Source: Streptomyces stelliscabiei | GTDB lineage: Bacteria > Actinomycetota > Actinomycetes > Streptomycetales > Streptomycetaceae | Length of the DNA: 64,000 bases | Direction: 5' to 3' | NCBI RefSeq assembly: GCF_014873495.1 | Contig: NZ_JADBGF010000002.1 | Coordinates: forward strand, 1-64,000 | Shown here: positions 29,015-36,350 of the stretch, one piece after another | How the letters are laid out: each line of letters starts with the position of its first letter | Numbering within the stretch: position 1 is the first letter of the stretch | Notes under the pieces: generated by a model | The model's database searches: none | What the model saw: only the letters and a program-made list of their open reading frames with translations | What the model was told of the DNA's origin: nothing | Translations under genes and position numbers: made by a program

Positions 29015-29282
29015 CGGCGGCCGGGCGCGGAGGCCCCGCCGACGCGCAACGGGTGAGCGCGCGCCGATCCCCGGCTGCGTCCGCGCCGCCCATCCTGCCC
29101 TCCCTCATCCTCAACTCCAGCCCAGGGCATGGTCGAAGGGGGCCGCCACGGGGATGTCAGCGGCCCGACCACGCCGAATGTTCGTGGTGACCTGGGCGGA
29201 CTCCGGGACGTTGTGGAGGCCGGCGCAACACCTACCGCAACCCCCAGCGCAACACTTGACGCAATCTCCACCGCAACGCCGG
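29000..29282. repeat. Intergenic module, copy C
   Basis: Third copy, overlapping the ligase stop. GCCGCC/GGCGGC hairpin, GACGCGCAACGGG block, core GGGGATGTCAG then GCCCGACCACGCC (29150-29175) followed by GTGGTGACCTGGGCGGACTC, then five in-phase 12-bp units at 29223-29282 (GCGCAACACCTA, CCGCAACCCCCA, GCGCAACACTTG, ACGCAATCTCCA, CCGCAACGCCGG). Read on the minus strand, all three cores encode a similar TSPxRP string, which probably reflects DNA conservation rather than a protein. Confidence 0.75.
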
Positions 29283-29390
29283 GCCTTATGAGGTGAAGCG
29301 GCGGCCGGGGTGGGTTTGTTGATGGGCACCGACACCATCGTGGTGCTGCGGTACGGGGCCGAGCCGCCAGACCCGGCCCCGTAGACAGTG

Positions 29391-30455
29391 CTAGATGAAG
29401 ATCTGCTCGAAGCCCCAGATGCTGGGGCCGCCGGAGCCACGGTGGAGGACCACGATGCGGTTGTCGTGGTACTTCGCCGGAACGGGCACCCCGGGTCCGG
29501 GGAGGTTGCCGCCCAGCCGCTCGGCGTCGGCGAAGGCGTTGCTGTTGGGCTGCCTCTGCTCGCAGATGTAGAGGCTGCGGTCGTTGGCGACGACGAATAC
29601 TTCCAGGCGGCCGTCCATGGCGAGGATGGCCACCGGTGTCTCCACGATGGTCCCCTGGGTGGTGCCGGGCGTGCCGTAGGTGGTGCCGTAGCCGGCGGGC
29701 TGGACGGCGTGGTAGCCGGTGGTGCCGGCCCGCCAGAAGACGCGGATGCGCTGGTCGGCGTCGGTGGCAGCGGTGGGACTGCCGACGACTCCGGCGTTTT
29801 GGGCGGAGGCGGGGAAGTAGCTGGTCCAGGTGCTGGTGCTGTCGGGGTCCTGCTGGCTGATCCCCCAGATCTCGTCCTGGTGGCCGTGGACGAAGGCCTG
29901 GATGCGTCCATCGCCGCTGCGGGCGGCGGCGGGTGCCAGATGGTTGTTCGTGCCGGTGTCCCCGGCCAGGCTCTGGGGCGGGTCCCAGGTCGCGTAGTCG
30001 ACATCGTGCTGGTCGACGTGCCACAGGGCGCGGTCGGTGCCGTTGTAGAAGACGGAGATGCGGCCGTCCGCGTTCAGGACCGCGGCCGGGTCGCTCGCGG
30101 CTCCGGAGGCGATCGGCGTGACCACGTCGTAGGTGCTGTTGATGACGCTCTGGCGCAACGCCCAGATGCGGTCGTCCGGGCCGCGCCAGAAGACGTTGAC
30201 GATACCGTCAGGGCCGCGCAGGGCGACGGGGGTGCCCGCGACGGTGCCCTGGGTGCCGGCGACCAGTGTCCAGTTCGCCTCCCAGCTCCAGTCCCGCTTC
30301 TGCGATTTGACGTAGAGGTCAGGGCCCAGGCCCCGTACGAACACCGACAGGCGGTCGTCGGCGTTCGGGGCGACGGCTGGATCTAAGCTGACGCCGCCGC
30401 CGAGGGCGACCGCCTGCGATGACCAGACCAGACCGGGGGTGGTGGAAGGTGCCAT
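29391..30455 (-). CDS. PLL-like beta-propeller lectin
   Basis: 354 residues, ATG 30455. The protein is built of about seven repeats of roughly 48 residues, each with a pattern like GRISVFYNGTDRALWHV, RIQAFVHGHQDEIWGI or RIRVFWRAGTTGYHAV. This is the layout of PLL/AFL-type seven-bladed propellers that bind fucose or O-methylated sugars. There is no signal peptide or membrane segment, so it is either cytosolic or released by lysis or a non-classical route. It is the last of three lectin-like genes on this strand, downstream of the beta-trefoil and C1q-like genes. Confidence 0.75.
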   Translation of the reverse strand: MAPSTTPGLVWSSQAVALGGGVSLDPAVAPNADDRLSVFVRGLGPDLYVKSQKRDWSWEANWTLVAGTQGTVAGTPVALRGPDGIVNVFWRGPDDRIWALRQSVINSTYDVVTPIASGAASDPAAVLNADGRISVFYNGTDRALWHVDQHDVDYATWDPPQSLAGDTGTNNHLAPAAARSGDGRIQAFVHGHQDEIWGISQQDPDSTSTWTSYFPASAQNAGVVGSPTAATDADQRIRVFWRAGTTGYHAVQPAGYGTTYGTPGTTQGTIVETPVAILAMDGRLEVFVVANDRSLYICEQRQPNSNAFADAERLGGNLPGPGVPVPAKYHDNRIVVLHRGSGGPSIWGFEQIFI

Positions 30456-30716
30456 AGAACTCTCCCCTGCTCACACAGCACGACATGGCTCGCCGGGTCG
30501 GCTCGCGTCCCCTGTGGGTGACCCGCGCCTTCCCGGCTCCCGGAGATTCGCAGTCGCCGGGCAGGACACGCCCGGGTTGGACTGGCGTCCATCCGATGCG
30601 GTGATATCCGGTTTAGGTGGCGGGAGCCAAGGTGCCGCGAACGTCACCAACGGCACAGCGGACAGGCTTGAGTCGTGCTCTGGCGGCGCGGGCCGGTTCC
30701 CCTGTGCGGTGAGGCG

Positions 30717-30748
30717 TGACGCGGCCAGCAGGCAGGCAGTTCGCCACC
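30717..30748. repeat. 32-bp dispersed repeat, copy 1
   Basis: 29 of 32 positions match the segment at 33455-33486; both contain CCAGCAGGCAGGCA then TTCGCCACC. Each lies in a gap just upstream of a hairpin-rich or terminator-like region. Confidence 0.55.
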
Positions 30749-30763
30749 GCATCTCCGGTGGGG

Positions 30764-30806
30764 GGCTCGCCCGGCTCCCGGCGTGAGCCCGGGAGCCGGG
30801 CGAGCC
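30764..30806 (-). terminator. 18-bp hairpin terminator
   Basis: GGCTCGCCCGGCTCCCGG and CCGGGAGCCGGGCGAGCC pair perfectly around a 7-base loop, about 57 bases past the beta-trefoil gene's stop on the minus strand. Confidence 0.7.
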
Positions 30807-30862
30807 GGGAATACGCCGGGCCCCGGCAGTCTGTGACCGCCGGAGCCCGCACGCTGGTGTGA

Positions 30863-31441
30863 TCAGCCTTGGGCCTGGTGGATCTTCCAGTCGGCGACGT
30901 TGGAGCTGCGGTTGAAGTAGGCGTTGGTGCACACGTCGTACTTGGCGCCGGTGTCGGAGCTGCCGCCGTTGGTCTCCAGGAAACCGCCGTTGTCGTCCCA
31001 GGTGTTCCAGAGGAGGACCGTGTCGCCGAATCGGACCTTCTGGTCGGCGGGGGCGGAGGTCTGGGCGAAGATCCGCCAGCGTCCGGTTCCCGGTGCGCGG
31101 TCCCTGGCCGGGGAGGTGGAGACGTCGTACTTGGCGCCGTCGTTCGCCTGGGTGGTGGTGGGGCCGCTGTTGGTGTCGAGGTAGCCGCCGTCCCCGCCGT
31201 AGAGGTTGCGCAGGTAGATCAGATCGCCGCTGGTGACAGGCTGGCCCGCGGCCTTGCCGGAGGCGGACAAAATCTCCCAGGTGCCGGTGCCCTGCGCGCG
31301 GGCCGGTGTGTTGGTGGTCGAGACGCCGTACTTGGAGCCCTGTGCGGGGTTGCCGCTGTTGGTGTCGAGATAGCCGCCCTGCCAGCCGCCGTAGCCGTTC
31401 TGCAGGTGGATCAGATCACCGTACTTGAGCTCGTTCGCCAT
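30863..31441 (-). CDS. Three-repeat beta-trefoil (fascin/MIR-like) protein
   Basis: 192 residues with three internal repeats of about 60 residues. Each repeat starts with a (Y/S/F)GD(L/T) strand and has GGYLDTN or GGFLETN, then KYxVxT and TGxWxI: KYGDLIHLQNGY, SGDLIYLRNLYG, FGDTVLLWNTWD. Threefold symmetry of this kind gives a beta-trefoil, usually carbohydrate- or actin-binding. There is no signal peptide. It sits between the propeller lectin and the C1q-like gene, separated from each by terminator- or promoter-sized gaps. Confidence 0.7.
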   Translation of the reverse strand: MANELKYGDLIHLQNGYGGWQGGYLDTNSGNPAQGSKYGVSTTNTPARAQGTGTWEILSASGKAAGQPVTSGDLIYLRNLYGGDGGYLDTNSGPTTTQANDGAKYDVSTSPARDRAPGTGRWRIFAQTSAPADQKVRFGDTVLLWNTWDDNGGFLETNGGSSDTGAKYDVCTNAYFNRSSNVADWKIHQAQG

Positions 31442-31653
31442 CTGGAATTCCCCTTGTCCGCCGATGTCTGTCTCGAACCCGGACGGTCCTTACCGGAAAG
31501 CCCCTCAGCGCCCCCGCTGCGGGACGCGGCCCCTGCTTCCGTCCAGGCCGGGAGGTCGGGATCCCGCACCGAAGTTCGATGACGGGCGCCATCCCCCGCC
31601 CCCCTCTTTGTTCCTGCCGCCCTTGTCCGGCTTTGCCGCCCGAAATGAATGGC

Positions 31654-32079
31654 CTAGAACCCGGGGCTCACCCAGTGCGCCATGACTCCCGTACGTCCGT
31701 CGCCGTTGCTGAGGACGGCGGTGTTGCCCCCACCAATGCGGTACGCGTGGAGCGTGATGACGTCGTTGACGTCGAACTTCTCCAGGATCGTCTGCCCCGC
31801 GGTGGTCTGCATGACCGCGTTCCCGCCGGTGAGGGCTTCCGTGCCGGGGATGAGCTGACCGTTCTTGAACAGCGCGGTGCGCACGAGCTCACCCGCTCCG
31901 CCGGTGTACGAGCGGGCGTGGTAGGAAATCTCCCACACCCCGGGGTGGAGGATCTTGAGTTCCTCGACCTCGGAGATCCGCTCATCGGCGCGATCGGCGC
32001 CGGAGAGGGGGTGGTTGAAGTCGACCGGGACGGTCTGGAGCCACGTCGAGCCCTTCCGGTAATTCGCTGGAGTCGTCAT
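31654..32079 (-). CDS. C1q/TNF-like beta-sandwich protein
   Basis: 141 residues from ATG 32079. The sequence GVWEISYHARSYTGG, LVRTALFKNGQLIPG, MQTTAGQTILEKFDVNDVIT and TGVMAHWVSPGF follows the jelly-roll strand pattern of C1q/TNF-like domains found at the C-termini of bacterial collagen-like or exosporium proteins. Here the domain stands alone and without a secretion signal. Such domains trimerise. With the propeller and trefoil genes it makes a set of three surface- or sugar-binding folds; the shared purpose is unknown. Confidence 0.6.
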   Translation of the reverse strand: MTTPANYRKGSTWLQTVPVDFNHPLSGADRADERISEVEELKILHPGVWEISYHARSYTGGAGELVRTALFKNGQLIPGTEALTGGNAVMQTTAGQTILEKFDVNDVITLHAYRIGGGNTAVLSNGDGRTGVMAHWVSPGF

Positions 32080-32668
32080 GCCATTCCTTTGCCGCGCCGG
32101 GATACACACTGACCGTGCCGGGTGCTGATGCCGCCAGCACGGACCTATGAGAGCGGCACCACCCGCAGTCGCGGTAGGCAGCCCAGGGACCGGCAGGCCA
32201 ATCCCTCCTTACGGGTTTAATCCGACTTTCCGGTCCTGCACCAAGGGCCCCCCGCACGCAGAAACCCTTCTCCATACAGGCGTTCACCCGTCATCGCGCT
32301 CCACAACGGCGGAAATACGGCTCTCCCACCACCCATCCCGTCATCCGCAGGGGTGAACGACACCACTCCCGAGTTGACGTTGGCCCTGCCACAAGGGCGG
32401 TCCCTGCCGGCTTGGTTGGTCCCTGCGAGGCAGCCGTCGACGCACACGCCCGCCTCAACGACCTGGGCGTCGACTACGACAGCAGACCGCCCCGACGATC
32501 GCGGCGGCCGCGAGAGCGGCGGCGGACAGGCGGCGGGCGGTCACCGTGCCCTCCCAGCCTAAAAGCACCACCGGCACCAGGCACCCGAGCAGCAGCTGCC
32601 CGCCATCACCGACGTCAGGGCACCAGCGCGCTGACCTGCCGTGGTCGGCCTGATGGTCGGGGCTGCGG
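32080..32668. other. Gene-free interval with possible gene remnant
   Basis: No intact gene is supported. Around 32353-32490 two plus-strand frames read like pieces of one old gene (ELTLALPQGRSLPAWLVPAR in one frame, AAVDAHARLNDLGVDYD in another), suggesting a decayed, frameshifted remnant. Nothing else is seen. Confidence 0.35.
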
Positions 32669-32935
32669 TCAGGGGGCGTCGCCGGAGTAGTACAGGCGGC
32701 AGCTCACGCCCGGGCCCAGTGCGCGCGGCTCGCCGGGGCGCGGGTCGTACAGGGCGCGGCCACCGGGCCACCGCGTCAGCTCGGTAGACAGGGCCACGCC
32801 GTCGTCGACTTCCTCGGTCCGCCAGCCGTGGATGTCCAGCAGCAGACCGTCCAGCGGCCCGCCCACCAGTGCGGCGTACGTCTGCCACGGCAGCGGGCCG
32901 GGCCGGCCCCGCAGCAGCTGCTCGTCTCCGTTCAT
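32669..32935 (-). CDS. Small hypothetical protein
   Basis: 88 residues from ATG 32935 (MNGDEQLLRGRPGPLPWQTY), with YAALVGGPLDGLLLDIHGW and a C-terminal CRLYYSGDAP. The GGPLDG phrase is typical of small Streptomyces proteins of unknown role. A longer in-frame upstream extension is Arg/Gly-rich and unlikely. It is followed by gene-free DNA and preceded, 138 bp upstream, by the cold-shock gene on the same strand. Confidence 0.55.
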   Translation of the reverse strand: MNGDEQLLRGRPGPLPWQTYAALVGGPLDGLLLDIHGWRTEEVDDGVALSTELTRWPGGRALYDPRPGEPRALGPGVSCRLYYSGDAP

Positions 32936-33073
32936 CCGGCCAGCCTTCCAGCCGCCACCGACAAGGAGGTACGGGCGGCGCGCCCGGCCTGAGCGGGATG
33001 CTGTTGACGAATCCGGGGCTGCGCCCTGCCCCATCGGCCCGCGGATGGAGCAGAGCACAGACAGAACGAGGGG

Positions 33074-33277
33074 TTACAGGGGGCGAACCATTTCCGCTTG
33101 TGGACCCTTCGAGCCCTGGGTGACCTCGAACTCCACCCGCTGGTTCTCTTCCAGGCTTTTGTAGCCATTGGTCTGGATGGCTGCGGATTCCACGTACAGG
33201 TCTGCGCCGCCATCATCCTGGCTGATGAAGCCATACCCCTTGTCGAGGTTGAACCACTTCACAACGCCTGTTGCCAT
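33074..33277 (-). CDS. Cold-shock domain protein, CspA type
   Basis: 67 residues. The RNA-binding motifs are present: VVKWFNLDKGYGFISQDDG (RNP1 KGYGFI) followed by DLYVESAAI, in place of the usual DVFVH form. One OB-fold spans the full length. Known: such proteins bind single-stranded nucleic acid and melt RNA structure. The replacement of the usual FVH by YVE in RNP2 is slightly atypical. It is monocistronic. Confidence 0.9.
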   Translation of the reverse strand: MATGVVKWFNLDKGYGFISQDDGGADLYVESAAIQTNGYKSLEENQRVEFEVTQGSKGPQAEMVRPL

Positions 33278-33426
33278 CAGTGCCGTCCCTCGTTCGGTGC
33301 CACGGTGCGATCTGGACGCCCCGACCGCAGCCCAACCGAGCAGGCTTCGGCACTTGCACCTTTTCCTCCCGCCGCGGCGAAATCCGCCCTCCTACCTGGG
33401 GCTCACCCATGGGGATGAACTTCGTC

Positions 33427-33460
33427 GCGTTACGGCTCCGGTCTACGGGAGCCGTAACGC
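33427..33460 (-). terminator. 13-bp hairpin after replication-relaxation gene
   Basis: GCGTTACGGCTCC and GGAGCCGTAACGC pair perfectly around an 8-base loop, about 57 bases beyond the minus-strand stop at 33517. Confidence 0.65.
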
Positions 33461-33486
33461 GCCCAGCAGGCAGGCAATTCGCCACC
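33455..33486. repeat. 32-bp dispersed repeat, copy 2
   Basis: Matches 30717-30748 at 29 of 32 positions. It overlaps the right arm of the hairpin at 33427-33460, so the repeat may have moved together with a terminator. Confidence 0.55.
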
Positions 33487-33516
33487 AGCACCGGGTGGAG
33501 GCCGGGCCCGCGGCGC

Positions 33517-34602
33517 TCACCGTGCCTTCGGCAGCATGGCCAGGGCGAGGCGGTCCTCGCCGTGGCCGACGACCCGCCACACCGGCTGGTCGGGCCCCTG
33601 CCCGGTCAGCTGCGCCAGGGTCGTGGTCGCCACGGTGAGCCGGTAATTCACGCCCGAGACGTGGCGGGCGCGCTCATGGAAGACGGCCTCCCTCGTTGCC
33701 GGGGCCGCACGGCGCGGGGCCGGGGCGAAGACGAACAGCACCGGCGGGAACGGCCGGTCCAGGGACGGCCCGGCGTAGGTCTCCTGCCAGTGGCTGCGCG
33801 GGGCCCGGGCGGCGTTGCCGCGTCCGGACGGCGGCGCGTTGCGGTAGGCGTCGTAGCGCTCCAGCTTGGCGAGAAGGCGGGCGTAGGACATGGTGCGGTC
33901 GATCTCCACGAACGCGCTGGAGCCGCCTGCCAGGAGCACCACGCCGTCGGGCACCAGGTTCCCGGCCGGGGTGGGGTGGGCGACTTCCACCTGCCAGTCG
34001 GCGTGGTCGGCCACCTCCGCCTGGTGGAAGGCGACGACGGTGTCGACCAGCGCGAGGCCGTGTTCCCGCAGGCCCGTCTTGCTGGCGGCGATGCGCTTCC
34101 CGGTGGTCCGGCCGGCCGTCGGCGCGAGTTCACCGGAGGCGGCGGCTTCGGCGAGGCCCGCCGGGGTGCAGTACCAGTAGCTCTGCTGGGCGCGGTGGGT
34201 CCGGCCGACCAGAGCGGGGGATTCGGCGAGCAGGTTGCGCAGCGCGCGACGGACGTGGTCGGTGTCCTGCTGGTGGGCCAGCAGCAGCGCCTTGAGCTGG
34301 CGGGGTGTGGCCAGGCGCAGCTGAGCGAGGGTGAGCAGGACCTCGCCGCGGATCTCCGCTCCGGCCTTCGCCGCCGCCTTGCGGGCCCGGGACGCTTCTC
34401 CAGGTACATCAGTAGTAGGAGAAGAGGAGTTGCAACCGGCCGGGGCGGGTGAATCGGGCGTCTGATCAGCGACAACGGTCAGACGGCGGCTCGGGGCTGC
34501 GGGGCTGGGAGCGGGGCTCGCCACAGGGCTCGGAGCGGGGCTCGCCGTCGCAGCGGTGTCCGCCGGGGCCGGCGGAGTGTGCGGGGCGGGTGCGGTGGTC
34601 AT
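33517..34602 (-). CDS. Replication-relaxation family protein
   Basis: 361 residues from ATG 34602 (GAGGA upstream). After an Ala/Pro-rich N-terminal 95 residues there is a winged-helix block (LLTLAQLRLATPRQLKALLL, LRNLLAESPALVGR) and the family's nuclease-like core: AFVEIDRTMSYARLLAKLER and PVLFVFAP. Proteins of this family lie near replication genes of Streptomyces plasmids and are thought to help open or nick the origin. Its neighbourhood, a palindrome field 0.9 kb upstream, fits a replication role. It is transcribed away from that field. Confidence 0.75.
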   Translation of the reverse strand: MTTAPAPHTPPAPADTAATASPAPSPVASPAPSPAAPSRRLTVVADQTPDSPAPAGCNSSSPTTDVPGEASRARKAAAKAGAEIRGEVLLTLAQLRLATPRQLKALLLAHQQDTDHVRRALRNLLAESPALVGRTHRAQQSYWYCTPAGLAEAAASGELAPTAGRTTGKRIAASKTGLREHGLALVDTVVAFHQAEVADHADWQVEVAHPTPAGNLVPDGVVLLAGGSSAFVEIDRTMSYARLLAKLERYDAYRNAPPSGRGNAARAPRSHWQETYAGPSLDRPFPPVLFVFAPAPRRAAPATREAVFHERARHVSGVNYRLTVATTTLAQLTGQGPDQPVWRVVGHGEDRLALAMLPKAR

Positions 34603-34902
34603 CGCGTCCTCGGAGTTCTCCGGCCGTACGTGGCCGGATCGGTGACAGGTCCGGCCCGCACGCGAAGTGGTGCGGGCCGGGGCCACCGTGCGAAGCCACC
34701 CCTTGTCCGCGACCTGACGATCACCGCCGGTCGGCGTCCGCTTTCACCTGGTTGACCCGATAGACCAACGGGTTTGTCCGTGATCGACGTCACGAGCACC
34801 GCCCCGCCCAGCTCTGGAATCTATCCACAGGCAAGTGCCTGCACCGTAGGGCGACCGGCCGGGCGCAACAGGCGCCCGGTGTGCGAACAGTGAGGAAGCG
34901 TC

Positions 34903-35331
34903 ATGGAGACGACGACGTCGAAGCTGCCCGAGCTCGCCCCGGAGCAGATCGCGCGGGCCACCGACTACATAGAGCTGGTCTGGCGGCCCCAGGGCAGCGA
35001 GCAGGACCAGGCCGCGCTGGCTGAGTTCCACGCCGACGGCCTCGAGCTGGCGCTGCTGATGGGTGAGTTCGGCGCGCTGCTGCTGGCCGACTACATCAGC
35101 GTCGTGCCCGATGAGCACACCGACTGCGACGCCGGGCACGTCCTCGGGAACCTGGTGGCCGTCACGAGCCGGTACCTGAGGCGCTGGTGCCACGCGGGCG
35201 GCGGGGCACAGGCCGCCTACATCGCGGCAGTGTTCCTGATCGAGTGCATGCAGGATGTCGACCAGGTCCACCAGTTCCTCGTCGACATCCGCGGCAACGT
35301 CGGCGCCGGGTACGGGCAGGCCGCGACCTGA
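34903..35331 (+). CDS. Hypothetical helical protein
   Basis: 142 residues from ATG 34903 with a good Shine-Dalgarno (GAGGAAGCGTC before ATG). All-helical composition (QIARATDYIELVW, LELALLMGEFGALLLADYIS, AAYIAAVFLIECMQ) with scattered Cys. A strong terminator follows 19 bases after the stop. It is a well-delimited single-gene unit between the replication-relaxation gene and the palindrome field. Function is not recognised. Confidence 0.65.
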   Translation: METTTSKLPELAPEQIARATDYIELVWRPQGSEQDQAALAEFHADGLELALLMGEFGALLLADYISVVPDEHTDCDAGHVLGNLVAVTSRYLRRWCHAGGGAQAAYIAAVFLIECMQDVDQVHQFLVDIRGNVGAGYGQAAT

Positions 35332-35349
35332 GCGGAGCGGAAGCCGGTG

Positions 35350-35389
35350 CAGCGCCCGGGGAGGGAGATTTCTCCTCCCTCGGGCGCTG
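35350..35389 (+). terminator. Strong hairpin terminator
   Basis: CAGCGCCCG pairs with CGGGCGCTG, continued by a near-perfect GGGAGGGAGA/TCTCCTCCCT inner stem, directly after the gene ending at 35331. Confidence 0.75.
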
Positions 35390-35504
35390 TCCCGTTCGGG
35401 CGGGATGTCGCACGTAGCGAACCCGGTCAAGGAACGATGCACCAGCCCGGCCCCGGCGATGGACATCGGATACTGCGCGCTCCCCCACTGCGATGTCGTG
35501 CAGT

Positions 35505-36265
35505 CCCGGCCGATGTCGTACATCGAGTGGAGTCCACTGCCCGGGCATCGGGTGCGGTGGCGCCCACCGAGTGGGGTCCACTCCGCACGATGTCGTCCAC
35601 TCCCGGCCGGTGGCGCGCACCGGCGGTGCGCGCGTCGCCCATCGCCGGTGCGGTGGTGCGCACCCGGTGCGGAGCGGCGGTGCGCACCGCCGGCGCGGCG
35701 GCGGGGATGGTGCGCGCACCGTCCGTACCTGGCGCGTATCGCGGCGCGCGGCGCGCGCGGAGTGGCGCGCGATGCCGCCGCCAAGAGGAGTCGGATCGAG
35801 CCGAGTTCCTATATCACACAGCCCCTTGTCCGCCGTCCGGCCAAAGTCCCGAATATGCACCTGGGGCCCGCGCACGTGTGGCAGGTCACACGAAATGGGT
35901 TCGAGGGCGGGTCCGGCAGGTGCGCACCGCATCCACGGCCGGGCGGTGCGCACCTGCCCAGGCAGGCGATGCGCTCGGTGCGCGCACCGAGGATGTGGTG
36001 CGCGCGCCAGAGGCCACCGGGGCGCGCACCCTCACCTCCGTGCGCGCACCAGGAGTGCGGCGGCCGGGGAGTGTGGCGCACCATGATGCGCACCGGTGCG
36101 GCGGCGGGAGTGCACGGCATCATCGGTGCGCGCACAATGCCGTGCATCGTCATGCTGGTGCCTGCGATGCAATGGATGCCGGGATGTTCCACTCCCCACC
36201 GGCGAGTGCTCACCAGAGTGGAGTCCACTTCCACCCGATGCGCACCACGGTGGACTCCACTCTCC
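35505..36265. repeat. Palindrome field, candidate origin or centromere
   Basis: A gene-free block packed with short palindromes of two kinds. Outer kind AGTGGNNTCCACT-like: 35526-35538, 35570-35582, 36217-36229 and 36249-36261. Inner kind GGTGCGCACC or GGTGCGCGCACC: for example 35655-35664, 35676-35691, 35709-35720, 35975-35990, 36040-36049 and 36125-36135, plus a 16-bp exact inverted pair at 35915-35930/35943-35958. The outer sites flank the inner ones on both sides. No coding character is seen. Position between a replication-relaxation gene and an XRE-type protein suggests an origin, partition site or transfer locus. Confidence 0.65.
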
Positions 36266-36350
36266 GGCCGCTGCATCGTCGGGCTGCACGCCGGACGCCT
36301 GGCGAGGTCCGCCGTGTCCGCTCTGGAAGGGGCGCACCCTCATGCGGACG

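Noticed and set aside
32353..32562. Small plus-strand gene
   Set aside because: Family-like pieces fall in two different frames, so it is at best a decayed remnant.
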